This document shows positions 34,685 through 43,297 of a stretch of DNA of 64,000 bases, piece by piece (the first letter of the stretch is position 1; each line of letters opens with the position of its first letter). Below the pieces are notes generated by a model that worked only from the letters and a program-made list of their open reading frames with translations, did not search any database and was not told the origin of the DNA. The DNA comes from DAOUKH01 sp964291475. Lineage in GTDB: Bacteria > Chloroflexota > Dehalococcoidia > SHYB01. The stretch spans positions 19,104 to 83,103 of the forward strand of contig OZ220071.1 in the NCBI GenBank assembly GCA_964291475.2, read 5' to 3'. Made by a program: the position numbers and the translations under genes.

Positions 34685-34759
34685 TGGAGCGGGCGATGGG
34701 ATTCGAACCCACGACCTTTTGCTTGGGAAGCAAACACTCTGCCACTGAGTTACGCCCGC
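34685..34759 (-). tRNA. tRNA-Gly(CCC)
   Basis: On the minus strand: acceptor GCGGGCG with CGCCCGC, D arm ACTC/GAGT, anticodon stem TTTGC/GCAAA with loop TTCCCAA (anticodon CCC), T arm GTGGG-TTCGAAT-CCCAT, discriminator T and an encoded CCA at 34685-34687. Confidence 0.95.
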
Positions 34760-34828
34760 GGGAGCGCCAATTCTAGGCGCCGCTTCGAGAGGCTGTCAAC
34801 GAACGGGCGGCGGGGCAGCGGATGGTGC

Positions 34829-35911
34829 CTAAGCTCCAGCGCCTTGGCCAATCAGGTCCGTGATGTGCTTGAGGCGCGTTACTACGGCGTCCAGGACGGC
34901 GTCGTACTCAACTCCGGTTGGTAGGTATATGGGAGCGTACGGGCGCCCCGAGACCTCAATGATGCCGGGCGGGTCTTCCTTTAGCAGCGGCTCAAGCCTG
35001 CGGCGCACGTCGGCAAGGTCCAACGTACTGCTCCAGTCGTAGAAGGCGAGCCAGAGCGGCGTGGAGCGCTGCCGGGCCCAACGATTGAAGTTGACTCCAA
35101 ACCACGCGCCCGCCCACGCACCCTCCGTGCCCAACCTTTCGTATCGGCCGTAGCCCCATACCTGCGGCGCTACTTTCACACCAGACAAGTTTGCCCATCC
35201 GCTGTCGACGCCACGATTGGTAGCGTCGTCGATGAGCCGCCGCAAGCCGCGCATGCGGCGGGGATATTCTGGCCCGAACTCATCCGGGCGAAGTGGGAGG
35301 AAGGCGTCCTCGTCCATTTGCTGGGTGAGCCCTAGAAGCTGCTGGATGTCGATACCCGCCAGGGTGTCCCCGGCGGCGCTCGCCTGGGAGGCCATAGAGC
35401 CGAGCAGCGCCTTCCAACTGGTCAACATCAACCGGCGTCCGCCGCCAGCAGCGGCGCTCAGGAGCCCGGCCCCCTTAGAATCGGGACCCAGCGCGATGCC
35501 TCTTGCCTCCCCTATTCGGCGGCGCAGCTCGGGCCAAAGGGTCTCGTTCCTCGCGGCTGGCGCGACGAAGAGGAGTGCTGATGGTTTGTCGTCCGGCAAG
35601 TGCCTCAAGTAGGTAACCGGCTGACTCTCGGTCAGCCCGGCCCAGAATTTCGCCTCGATCAACAGTCGCGCTGCGCCGCTGTCGTCAAAGCCCACGAGGT
35701 CCGGGCGCTCGCCCTCCTCGCCTGTGACCTGTGTCTCTACCCGCACGATTGGGCCGATGTCGGCGCCACCAGTCTGCAGCAGATTTCCGAGAGCGATTCG
35801 CGTCGGCGCGCTCGATGAGAGGATGTGCTCAAGCGCCTCGACTGCGATGTTCTCGGGATGGGTAGCAAGCTTCAGAACGACGTGTGCGAGCAGCGTCCGG
35901 TCTTCGGTCAT
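34829..35911 (-). CDS. PD-(D/E)XK nuclease-like protein, unknown function
   Basis: A 360-residue protein. Its N-terminal third has GERPDLVGFDD and, ten residues later, RLLIEAKFWAG. This D...ExK arrangement fits a restriction-endonuclease-like fold, with TESQPVTYLRHLP following as in several hypothetical nuclease families. The C-terminal half (LRRLIDDATNRGVDSGW and WAGAWFGVNFNRWARQR) is not recognised. ATG at 35911 has AAAGGATC; the longer open frame upstream is in another gene. The gene ends 69 bases from tRNA-Gly, a common site for mobile insertions, but no integrase is present. Defence or repair function is possible but unproven. Confidence 0.55.
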   Translation of the reverse strand: MTEDRTLLAHVVLKLATHPENIAVEALEHILSSSAPTRIALGNLLQTGGADIGPIVRVETQVTGEEGERPDLVGFDDSGAARLLIEAKFWAGLTESQPVTYLRHLPDDKPSALLFVAPAARNETLWPELRRRIGEARGIALGPDSKGAGLLSAAAGGGRRLMLTSWKALLGSMASQASAAGDTLAGIDIQQLLGLTQQMDEDAFLPLRPDEFGPEYPRRMRGLRRLIDDATNRGVDSGWANLSGVKVAPQVWGYGRYERLGTEGAWAGAWFGVNFNRWARQRSTPLWLAFYDWSSTLDLADVRRRLEPLLKEDPPGIIEVSGRPYAPIYLPTGVEYDAVLDAVVTRLKHITDLIGQGAGA

Positions 35912-35933
35912 GTGTGCGATCCTTTCGCCGGCG

Positions 35934-36467
35934 CTACTCGCCCAGGGCGGCGACTTCGTCCCAGTAGCGCTGCCAGCTTGGCCAGGCGTCGGGGAGGAGG
36001 CCCTGGGGGGCGGTGCCGCGGTCGATGGTGACGCCGGCGGCGGGGCGGGTGAGGGCGTCGACACCGTACCAGCGCATGAGGCGGCGGCGCTTGAAGTACC
36101 AGAGGCCGTCGCGGCGCTCGTAGGTGTCCCAGTACTGGATCATGCCGACCATCCACTCGCCGGGGCGCTCGATCTCGTCGCGGCAGTAGACGACGCCGTG
36201 GGCGTGGTCTTCGTCGTCGAGGTCGATGATGTGGTTGCCGACGAAGTGGATGCTCGCCTTGAACTTGGCGAAGGCGCGGACGAACCATTCTCGGAGGGCG
36301 GGGCGGCCCCACCGGTCGCGCCCGACCTGGACGTCCTCGATGAAGAGGGCGACGAGGTCGTCGATGTTGCGGGTGTCGAGGGCGAGGGCGTAGCGGTGGG
36401 GGAGCTGCCTGATCTGCCGGTAGGCGTCGAGGCGGGCCAGCCGCGCCGCCGTGTCGTCGTCGGGCAT
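35934..36467 (-). CDS. SnoaL-like/NTF2-fold protein
   Basis: A 177-residue protein with the usual N-terminal helix pair (ARLARLDAYRQIRQLPHRYALAL), DTRNIDDLVALFIEDVQVG, a mid-region FVGNHIIDLDD, and the C-terminal YERRDGLWYFKRRRLMRWYG. It belongs to the SnoaL-like family of small cone-shaped proteins that includes isomerases, cyclases and dioxygenase beta subunits. ATG at 36467 follows AAGGAGAACGGCG. Its closest relatives within this window are the protein at 33007 and the dioxygenase beta subunit. It is 22 bases upstream of the nuclease-like gene on the same strand and might be co-transcribed with it. No specific reaction can be assigned. Confidence 0.72.
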   Translation of the reverse strand: MPDDDTAARLARLDAYRQIRQLPHRYALALDTRNIDDLVALFIEDVQVGRDRWGRPALREWFVRAFAKFKASIHFVGNHIIDLDDEDHAHGVVYCRDEIERPGEWMVGMIQYWDTYERRDGLWYFKRRRLMRWYGVDALTRPAAGVTIDRGTAPQGLLPDAWPSWQRYWDEVAALGE

Positions 36468-36517
36468 CGCCGTTCTCCTTTGTGCCTAGAGGGTGCGCCG
36501 GTCAGCGCCGGTCGGCG

Positions 36518-36952
36518 TCAGGACTGGGACTCCTGGCACCAGAGCCGGCAGCCGGTGACTCCCAGCGTGATCGGCAGTAGCACGTCGACGACGGCCCAGA
36601 TGACCCAGGCCTGGTGGTTGCCGTCGAGGCTGCCGGAGCCTTGGGCCAGGAGCGCTATCCAGTTGTGGAGGAAGAGGATGGTGACGGCCGCCGTCAGGTA
36701 GAAGAGGACGTTGGCCTCCAGATAGCGCCGCGTGACGGGCCCGTCGCCCCCTTTGTGCTCGCGCTTGTTCACGAAGTTGTAGGCGAGGCCGAGGACGAGC
36801 CCGATGAGCATGAGGACGTCGAGCACGTACCACACGTCGAGCACGTCGAAGTTGGAGGACTCCGCGACGACCGTGTTGATGATGAACCAGACCGCCACCA
36901 CGAGGGCGAGGCCGATCAGATAGGCGCCTACCGGCTTCTTGAGTGCTGCCAT
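36518..36952 (-). CDS. Four-helix membrane protein, unknown function
   Basis: 144 residues with about four hydrophobic segments: VGAYLIGLALVVAVWFIIN, VLDVLMLIGLVLGLAYNFV, VLFYLTAAVTILFLHNWIAL and AWVIWAVVDVLLPITLGVTG. A short basic loop with NKREHKGGDGPVTRRY links the second and third. ATG at 36952 is preceded by GGGGAGGA; the longer open frame upstream runs through repeats. It is encoded 50 bases upstream of the SnoaL-like gene on the same strand. No family recognised. Confidence 0.65.
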   Translation of the reverse strand: MAALKKPVGAYLIGLALVVAVWFIINTVVAESSNFDVLDVWYVLDVLMLIGLVLGLAYNFVNKREHKGGDGPVTRRYLEANVLFYLTAAVTILFLHNWIALLAQGSGSLDGNHQAWVIWAVVDVLLPITLGVTGCRLWCQESQS

Positions 36953-37083
36953 TGCGTCCTCCCCGTGCCGCTCGAGTGTGGTGCGGAGCGTAGACCGTCC
37001 CCGCGCGCCGGTCAACGGCGGGGATGCGCAAGGCTGCGCCGGGGCAAAGCGCCTTGTCTCCTGAGCGGGGGACCCCACCCCGA

Positions 37084-37336
37084 CCCTCTCTCAGTCTCCC
37101 CCAGAGGGGGAGAGGCTTGTGGTGCTCCCCCTTCGGGGGAGGGTTAGGGTGATGCCCTGCCCCGGGGACAGGCGATTCGTGCATCGCCCCACAGGGGAAG
37201 GGGGACCGGCTTCGTGGGCCGGTGGCGGTGATGAGGGTGCCCCTCATCTCAGTCTTCTCCCCACGGGAGAAGAGGGAAGACCCCCGGCCCCCCCCCCCGG
37301 CCCTCTCTCAGTCTCCCCCAGAGGGGGAGAGGTTTA
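37084..37336 (+). repeat. Cluster of dispersed palindromic repeats (families A, B, C)
   Basis: This fills most of the 398-base gap 36953-37350, which holds no gene. Family A hairpins (CTCCCCC-AGAG-GGGGGAG cores) are at 37084-37118 and 37301-37336. A family C element (GGCGATTCGTGCATCGCC) is at 37171-37188. A family B composite is at 37219-37275. A run of about 11 C lies at 37288-37298. Confidence 0.7.
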
Positions 37337-37350
37337 AGGAGGGCGGGGGG

Positions 37351-38004
37351 CTAGTAGAGGTAGTGGCCCTGGACCGAGGCGGCGACGGAGACTTCGATGT
37401 CGCGGATGGCCTGGGACATGGCTTGGCCGATGAGGTCGAGCTTGCGGACCTGCTCGATGCGGGAGGTGGCCTGCTCCAGCTCGCGCCGGGAGAGGAGCTC
37501 TTTGAAGATGCCGCAGGCGTCGGCGAGGCAGATGATCACAACGTCGCGGGGGTCGGGGATCTCGTCGCTGAAGAGCACACCCATGATGCGGAGCTTGACC
37601 TCGCGCTCGGCCTGCCCGTCGATCATCGGGTAGCGCCGGGAACGGAAGACCCAGAGGAAGCGGTCTTCTTGGCGCTCCAAGATGCCGAGGGCGATGAGGC
37701 GGGAGAGGGCTTCCTGTTGGATGGCCTCGGCGCGCTCCGCGGTCTGCTCGACCCAGTAACGCGCGTTCTGCTTCTCACCCGCGGCGATGTCGGCCAGGGT
37801 CGGGTCGAGGAGGCTGTCGCCGGTGGGAGCGGCGTCGAGGAGGATGAGGTGCTCGAGGTCGGTGTCGATGCGGTTCTCCATGGCGAGGTCCATGAGCACG
37901 CCGCCGGCGAGGGCGTAGTTGAGGGACCAGCTTGGAACGCGCGCAAACCTCCCGTCGTCGTCGTGGAGCAGGAGCAGCGTGATTTCCTCGACGAATCTCA
38001 GCAT
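37351..38004 (-). CDS. GPP34/GOLPH3-family protein
   Basis: A 217-residue, mostly helical protein opening MLRFVEEITLLLLHDDDG, then LNYALAGGVLMDLAMENRID and later WVFRSRRYPMIDG and DPRDVVIICLADACGIF. These are the recurrent features of the GPP34 family, whose eukaryotic members (GOLPH3, Vps74) bind PI4P on Golgi membranes and sort glycosyltransferases. Bacterial members are of unknown role. ATG at 38004. It ends in the repeat-rich gap and starts back to back with the second SDR gene. Confidence 0.82.
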   Translation of the reverse strand: MLRFVEEITLLLLHDDDGRFARVPSWSLNYALAGGVLMDLAMENRIDTDLEHLILLDAAPTGDSLLDPTLADIAAGEKQNARYWVEQTAERAEAIQQEALSRLIALGILERQEDRFLWVFRSRRYPMIDGQAEREVKLRIMGVLFSDEIPDPRDVVIICLADACGIFKELLSRRELEQATSRIEQVRKLDLIGQAMSQAIRDIEVSVAASVQGHYLY

Positions 38005-38159
38005 GGCTCGCGTCCTTTCCGGTGCGGCGTGCGACCCCTTTGCCGATATTCTACCCGACGAATGGGCGGTGGGTGTTGGAAGGCGGGCGAGTCGTGGCTG
38101 GCCGCCACAAGGGGAGGCACGGCATCGACCGCGCGCGGGCTTGGATGGGTATGGGCGGC

Positions 38160-38188
38160 TTGACTTGCCCCTCCGCCCGCCCTAGATT
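38160..38188 (+). promoter_or_regulatory. Sigma-70-type promoter of SDR copy 2
   Basis: TTGACT (38160-38165), 17 bases, TAGATT (38183-38188), 41 bases before the ATG. The boxes, spacing and the following CAGCGGGCGC match those of SDR copy 1. Confidence 0.75.
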
Positions 38189-38229
38189 CAGCGGGCGCGC
38201 ATTCCCGCTCATCAGGTAAGGAGTCCCTC

Positions 38230-39042
38230 ATGGCCGCCACCGACATCGCCAAGCTCTTCGATCTCTCCGGGCAGGTCGCCTGTCTCACCGGCGGCGCCAG
38301 CGGCATGGGCCGCAGCACCGGCATCGTCCTCGCCCAGGCCGGCGCCACCGTCATCCTCGCCGACATCAACGAGGCCGGCTTGCAAGAGACCGCCCGCTTC
38401 ATCGAGGACACCGGCGGCACGGTCTCCACCGTGCGCTGCGACGTCACCAACGAGTCCGAGGTCGAAGCCCTCGTCGCCAAGGCCGTCAACGACCACGGCC
38501 GCCTCGACATCATGGGCAACATCGCCGGCATCCCGCAGCAGAGCATGATCGTCGACACCACCGAGCAGATGATGGACGACCTCTTCGCCATCAACCTCAA
38601 GGGCGTCTTCTTCGGCGTCAAGCACGCCATGAAGGCGATGATCCCGCAGAAGTCGGGCAACATCGTCAACGTCTCGTCGGGCATCATCGACAGCCCCGGC
38701 ACCGAGACGTGGTCCCTGTACGGCATGTCCAAGGCGGCGATCGCCATGCTGGGCAAGACCGCGGCCAAGGAGGCCGCCCCTCATGGGATCCGCGTCAACA
38801 CCATCGCCCCCGGCATGGTGATCACCGGCTTCACCGAGCGTCACTGGCAAGACGCGGAGGGCAACGAGGTCCCCGGACGCAGGGATGCCTTCATCCAGGC
38901 CACCCAGGAGCGCAGCCCCCTCGGTCTGGCGGGCCACCCCGACCACATCGCCCACGCCATCCTCTACCTCGTCGCCCAGACCGGCGAGTTCGTGACGGGA
39001 CAGATCATCCACCCCAACGGCGGCGTCTCCATGCCCTGGTAG
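38230..39042 (+). CDS. Short-chain dehydrogenase/reductase (copy 2)
   Basis: A 270-residue classical SDR with TGGASGMGRSTG, NIAGIP, VNVSSG, YGMSK and NTIAPGMV. It is the same length as copy 1 at 28452 and about 80 percent identical by eye, with long invariant blocks such as DVTNESEVEALVAKAVNDHG. Differences cluster after the YGMSK motif, in the substrate loop (TERHWQDAEGNEVPGRR against SEHNWRDAAPRDVPARK), so the copies may have different substrates. ATG at 38230 follows AAGGAG. The 310-base gap downstream (39043-39352) holds repeats and no gene. Confidence 0.88.
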   Translation: MAATDIAKLFDLSGQVACLTGGASGMGRSTGIVLAQAGATVILADINEAGLQETARFIEDTGGTVSTVRCDVTNESEVEALVAKAVNDHGRLDIMGNIAGIPQQSMIVDTTEQMMDDLFAINLKGVFFGVKHAMKAMIPQKSGNIVNVSSGIIDSPGTETWSLYGMSKAAIAMLGKTAAKEAAPHGIRVNTIAPGMVITGFTERHWQDAEGNEVPGRRDAFIQATQERSPLGLAGHPDHIAHAILYLVAQTGEFVTGQIIHPNGGVSMPW

Positions 39043-39176
39043 CCCGGCATCGCCGCCGGGCCGCATCGGGCGGAGCCGGGTGGTCTTACCTCTTCTGCCC
39101 ACGGGAGACCCTTGCGTAACTGGGATGGAGCAGGGAGCAGCGCCCCGCGGGCGCTCGCGCGCCTAGCGGCGCGCGC

Positions 39177-39270
39177 CCTCTCTCAAATCTCCCCCAGCGG
39201 GGGAGAGGCCGGAGGGGAGGGAGAAGACCCCGTTCACACCCCCCTGGGCAACCACGAGGGTTGCCCCTAC
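39177..39270 (+). repeat. Dispersed repeats: family A hairpin and family C-like element
   Basis: 39177-39213 is a family A hairpin (CTCCCCC-AGCG-GGGGGAG core). 39246-39266 is an inverted repeat, GGGCAACC-ACGAG-GGTTGCCC, followed by CTAC. This is the same architecture as the GGGCGATTC/GAATCGCCC elements at 48201 and 51730, with a different arm. Confidence 0.65.
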
Positions 39271-39352
39271 AGAGATGGTCGCGGGCTGTGCAATGAGGGG
39301 GCCCCGCCGGCCGCCACCGGCAATCTAGGGGTGCGCCGGGGCCCGTTGGCCG

Positions 39353-40861
39353 CTAGGACTCGTCGGACTCGGCCATCAGGTCGGGAAGCGGCTGCTCCTC
39401 TGGGTAGGCCTCGGTCCCGTGCTGGGCGAGGTCGAGCCCCCTGAGCTCATCTTCGCGGCTGGTCCGCAGGCCTATGAGCCTGTTGAGCGCCCAGCAGGCC
39501 GCGCCGGCGACGATTACGACCCAGCCGATGAGCGCGAGCACGCCGATGATCTGGATGACGAACTGCTGCCCGTTGCCGTCGATGAAGCCGGAGACGCCGT
39601 AGGCACCGTCGGCGAAGATGCCGACCGCGAGGACGCCCCAGATGCCGGCGCCGCCGTGGACCGAGACCACGCCCGTGACGTCGTCGACGCGCAAAATCCG
39701 CTCGACGACGAAGGTCGCGCCGAACATGACGGGGACGGCCGCTGCGCCGATGAGTACGGCGGCCCAGGGGGCCACGAAGGCGCAGCCGGCCGAGACGCCG
39801 ACGAGCCCGGCCAGCGCGCCCCGGCAGACGGTGGGGAGATCGGCCTTGCCCGTCCTGAACATGCTCAAGTAGAGCGCAACCACCGCGCCCGCCGCGCCCG
39901 CGAGCACCGTGTTGGCCACGATCACGGAGATGCGGAGGTCGGCCGATGCGGCGGCGTTGCCGGCGTTGAAGCCGAACCATCCCACGAAGAGGATGAAGGC
40001 CCCGGCGGCGACGAAGGGAACGTTGTGCCCCCTGACGAGGTTCGGCGTGCCGTCGGCCCTGAACCTGCCGAGGCGGGGGCCCACCGCCGCGGCGCACACC
40101 AGTGCGGCGAGGCCGGCGAAGGCGTGCACGACGCCGGAGCCGGCAAAGTCGGCCAGGCCGGCGGTCTCCCCGATCTCCAGACTCGCGAGCCAGCCGCCGC
40201 CCCAGACCCAGTGCCCGTAGACGGGGTAGACCAGCGCGGCGAGGACGAAGCCGTAGGCGAGGTAGGCGGTCAACTTCATGCGCTCCGCCACGCCCCCGGC
40301 CACGATCGCGGCGGCCGTCGCGGCCAACATCACCTGGAAGAACCAGCGTGCGATGGTGCTCACGTCATAGGCGTCGCCGGCGAGGAAGAACCCCGACCCG
40401 CCGATGAACTCGTTGCCGACTTCGAGCCCGAAGCCGCCCGAGCCGCCGAACATGAACGCGAAGCCGACGGCCCAGTAGGCCAGGCTCGCGATGGCGAAGC
40501 CCATGAACCCCCGCGTCATATAGCTGACGGTGTTCTTCGACCGGACCAGGCCCGCGCCGAGAAAGGCGAAGCCCGCCTGCATGAAGAAGACCAAGACGCC
40601 GGCGGTCACCGTCCAGACCAAGTCGGCCGCGCTGTCGGGGTCGGCCGCGAGGGTGCCGGCGCCCGACGCGTCCTGCGCGTTGGCTACCTGGGGGATGAGC
40701 CAGAAGCCGGCGAAGAGGAGCGCCAGCATCACGAAGGCCGTCAGGCCCCGCGCCTGCCACACGTTTCTGGGCCGCGTCTCCCCCACCGGCAGGGTGAGGT
40801 GCCGTCCCGCGCTCGCGAGTGCGCTCAACATGCCAACGATCTCCCCCTCCAACAGGGTCAT
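39353..40861 (-). CDS. amt: Ammonium transporter Amt
   Basis: A 502-residue integral membrane protein. A hydrophobic N-terminal segment ending IPQVANAQD is probably a signal peptide, followed by about 11 helices. Amt features include FFMQAGFAFLGAGLVRSKN, GSGVVHAFAGLAALVCA (first pore His) and VVSVHGGAGIWGVLAVGIF (second pore His), plus the AERMKL loop. It conducts ammonium/ammonia across the inner membrane. ATG at 40861 has GGGGAG. No glnK/PII gene is adjacent, unlike the usual amtB-glnK pair. It is divergent from the helicase gene. Confidence 0.93.
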   Translation of the reverse strand: MTLLEGEIVGMLSALASAGRHLTLPVGETRPRNVWQARGLTAFVMLALLFAGFWLIPQVANAQDASGAGTLAADPDSAADLVWTVTAGVLVFFMQAGFAFLGAGLVRSKNTVSYMTRGFMGFAIASLAYWAVGFAFMFGGSGGFGLEVGNEFIGGSGFFLAGDAYDVSTIARWFFQVMLAATAAAIVAGGVAERMKLTAYLAYGFVLAALVYPVYGHWVWGGGWLASLEIGETAGLADFAGSGVVHAFAGLAALVCAAAVGPRLGRFRADGTPNLVRGHNVPFVAAGAFILFVGWFGFNAGNAAASADLRISVIVANTVLAGAAGAVVALYLSMFRTGKADLPTVCRGALAGLVGVSAGCAFVAPWAAVLIGAAAVPVMFGATFVVERILRVDDVTGVVSVHGGAGIWGVLAVGIFADGAYGVSGFIDGNGQQFVIQIIGVLALIGWVVIVAGAACWALNRLIGLRTSREDELRGLDLAQHGTEAYPEEQPLPDLMAESDES

Positions 40862-40926
40862 TGTCTTGCTCCCCAACCTCCCCCGTCAATCGACGTGCGG
40901 AAGTCCGGGCCGGAGGCGGTGTGCGC

Positions 40927-40932
40927 TACAAT
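40927..40932 (+). promoter_or_regulatory. -10 box directly before a GTG start (leaderless-type)
   Basis: TACAAT ends 6 bases before the helicase GTG at 40939, so transcription would begin at or next to the start codon. No clear -35 or Shine-Dalgarno site is present. Confidence 0.5.
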
Positions 40933-40938
40933 GCCGCC

Positions 40939-43257
40939 GTGGACTATCTCGAAGGCCTGAACCCTCCCCAGCGGGCCGCCGTCGAGGCGATCGAGGGCCC
41001 GGTCCTGGTCATCGCGGGGCCGGGCAGCGGCAAGACCCGCGTCATCGTCCACCGGCTCGCCTACCTCATCGACCGCGTCGGCGTCGACCCCCGCCGCATC
41101 ATGGCGGTCACCTTCACCAACAAGGCGGCGCGGGAGATGCGCGAGCGCGCGGCGCGGCTCCTCGGCGACCGCGCCGCGGACGTCACGCTGGGGACATTCC
41201 ACGCCATCGGCGCGCGCATCCTCCGCATCGACCATGAGGCCGCCGGCCTCGACCGCGACTTCGTCATCTACGACGCCGACGACCAGCGGAACCTGGTGAA
41301 ACGCGCCATGAGCGATCTGGAGATCGACTCGAAGCGTTTCGGGATCGGCGCCGTCCGCAACGCCGTCTCGGCGGCCAAGACCAAGCTCCTCAGCTCCTCT
41401 GAATACGCCGGCGAGAAGGCGAACTACTTCGACGAGGTGGTCCACCGCGTCTACGAGCGCTACGAGGAGCTCTTGGCGCAGAGCAACGCCCTCGACTTCG
41501 ACGACCTGCTCCTGCGCGTCGTCAACCTGCTGGAGCGCGATGAAGCCATCCTGGAACGCTACCGCCGCCGGTACGTCCACGTCATGATCGACGAGTTCCA
41601 GGACACCAATGCCGCCCAGTACCGCATCGCCCGGCTCATTGCCGGCCCCGGCCGCGACGGCGGCGAGACGAACCTCTTCGCCGTCGGCGACCCCGACCAG
41701 TCGATCTACTCTTGGCGCCACGCCGAGATCGGCAACATCCTCGGCTTCGAGCAGGACTATCCCGGCGCGGAGGTGATCAAGCTGGAGCAGAACTACCGCT
41801 CCACGGGCATGGTCCTCGACGCGGCGGGTGCGGTGATCGGGGCGAATCAAGCGCGCACCGTCAAGACGCTGTGGACGGAAAACGGGCGCGGCGAGCGCAT
41901 CGGCGTCATCGACGCGCTCGACGAGCACGACGAGGCGGCGCGCACCGCCGGCGAGATCGGCCGCCTCGTCGGCAAGGAGGGCCGCCGCTATGCCGACATG
42001 GCCGTCCTCTACCGCACCAACGCCCAGTCCCGCCCCTTCGAAGAGGCCTTCATGCGCTACGGCCTCCCCTACCATCTCGTCGGGGCCACCCGCTTCTACG
42101 AGCGCCGCGAGGTGAAGGACGTGGTCGCCTACCTGCGCCTCGTCCGCAACCCCGCCGACGACGTCAGCCTGCAGCGCATCATCAACGTCCCCTCCCGCGG
42201 CATCGGCGAGCGCACCCTCGACGAGCTGGGACGATGGGCGTCGAGCCGCGGCCTGCCCCTCTACGCCGCCGTCCAGGCGCTCGCCGACCCCGGCACGGCG
42301 CCGGAGCTCGACCTCACGCCCCGGGCGGCGAAGGCCCTGACCGGCTTCCGCGAGCTCATCGACTCGCTCACCGAGGAGAGCCGGCACATCTCCGCCGCCG
42401 AGCTGGTGACGCTGGTCTTCGAGATGACCGGCTACCGCGACCACCTCCTCGCGAGCGACGACATGGGCGAGGAGCGCGTCGAGAACGTCATGGAGCTGCG
42501 CAGCGTCGCCGAGGAGTTCGACGCCATGGACCCGCCGGAGGGGCTCACCGGCTTCCTCGAGCAGGTCGCGCTCGTCTCCGACACCGACAACCTCGGCGAG
42601 AAGCCGGACACCGTCACCTTCATCACCCTGCACCAGGCCAAGGGGCTGGAGTTCCCCGTGGTCTTCATCGCCGGGATGGAGGAGGGCGTCCTCCCTCACA
42701 ACCGCTCGTTCGACAACCCCGACCAGATGGAGGAGGAGCGCCGCCTCGCCTACGTGGGCATCACCCGCGCCGAGGAGCGCCTCTACCTGATGCGCGCCTA
42801 CCGGCGCTCGTCCATGGGACGGCGGGGGGTGAACCCGCCCTCGCGCTTCCTCGGCGACATCCCCCCGAGCCTCCTCCGTCCGCTCGACCGCGGCGCGGGC
42901 CGCGCGCGCCGCTCCTACGGCGGGTTCGGCGGCGGCGCGTCCGGCGGGTCCAAGACGCGCCTCCCGGCCTGGGACGAGGCGGACGAGCCGCCACGGCGCC
43001 GCTACGCCGAGGCCGGGCCCGTCCCGGGGCGCATCACGAGACGCCCGGCGGCGCCGGGCGTGCGCGCCCGCCGGGACGGCCAGCCGACCCCGTCCGGCTT
43101 CGACGCCGGCGACCGCGTCCGCCATGCCAAGTTCGGCGACGGCGTGGTCGTGGGATGCGTCCCCTCCGGCGCCGACCACGAGATCACCGTCGCCTTTCCC
43201 GGCGACCACGGCGTGAAGCGCTTACTCCTCAGCTTCGCCCGCCTGGAAAAGCTCTAG
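40939..43257 (+). CDS. pcrA: PcrA/UvrD-type ATP-dependent DNA helicase
   Basis: A 772-residue superfamily 1A helicase. GPGSGKT (Walker A), VTFTNKAAREMRER (Ia), MIDEFQDTN (II), GDPDQSIYSWRHA (III), LEQNYRST (IV), TLHQAKGLEF (V) and YVGITRAEERLYL (VI) are all present. The C-terminus (FDAGDRVRHAKFGDGVVV) is the Tudor-like domain by which PcrA contacts RNA polymerase. It acts in repair, replication and transcription-coupled processes. Start GTG at 40939 was chosen because the family begins LNPPQRAAV close by; GTG at 40921 is also in frame. Length is normal. Confidence 0.93.
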   Translation: MDYLEGLNPPQRAAVEAIEGPVLVIAGPGSGKTRVIVHRLAYLIDRVGVDPRRIMAVTFTNKAAREMRERAARLLGDRAADVTLGTFHAIGARILRIDHEAAGLDRDFVIYDADDQRNLVKRAMSDLEIDSKRFGIGAVRNAVSAAKTKLLSSSEYAGEKANYFDEVVHRVYERYEELLAQSNALDFDDLLLRVVNLLERDEAILERYRRRYVHVMIDEFQDTNAAQYRIARLIAGPGRDGGETNLFAVGDPDQSIYSWRHAEIGNILGFEQDYPGAEVIKLEQNYRSTGMVLDAAGAVIGANQARTVKTLWTENGRGERIGVIDALDEHDEAARTAGEIGRLVGKEGRRYADMAVLYRTNAQSRPFEEAFMRYGLPYHLVGATRFYERREVKDVVAYLRLVRNPADDVSLQRIINVPSRGIGERTLDELGRWASSRGLPLYAAVQALADPGTAPELDLTPRAAKALTGFRELIDSLTEESRHISAAELVTLVFEMTGYRDHLLASDDMGEERVENVMELRSVAEEFDAMDPPEGLTGFLEQVALVSDTDNLGEKPDTVTFITLHQAKGLEFPVVFIAGMEEGVLPHNRSFDNPDQMEEERRLAYVGITRAEERLYLMRAYRRSSMGRRGVNPPSRFLGDIPPSLLRPLDRGAGRARRSYGGFGGGASGGSKTRLPAWDEADEPPRRRYAEAGPVPGRITRRPAAPGVRARRDGQPTPSGFDAGDRVRHAKFGDGVVVGCVPSGADHEITVAFPGDHGVKRLLLSFARLEKL

Positions 43258-43279
43258 CCGGGACGCTCGCCCCATCGTC

Positions 43280-43285
43280 TAGAAT
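43280..43285 (+). promoter_or_regulatory. -10 box with very short 5' UTR before tsaD
   Basis: TAGAAT ends 12 bases before the tsaD ATG at 43298, leaving room for only a few untranslated bases. No Shine-Dalgarno site is visible between them. Confidence 0.45.
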
Positions 43286-43297
43286 AGAGTCCGCGCC

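Noticed and set aside
37222..38163. 313-codon plus-strand frame over the GPP34 gene
   Set aside because: Starts in repeat sequence and is antisense to GPP34.
40895..40912. GCGGAAGTCCGGGCC resembling part of an RNase P RNA
   Set aside because: Only about ten bases match; the rest of the RNA is not there and the region is a promoter.
40858..43209. 783-codon minus-strand open frame opposite pcrA
   Set aside because: Mirror of the helicase coding frame; the helicase motifs are complete on the plus strand.
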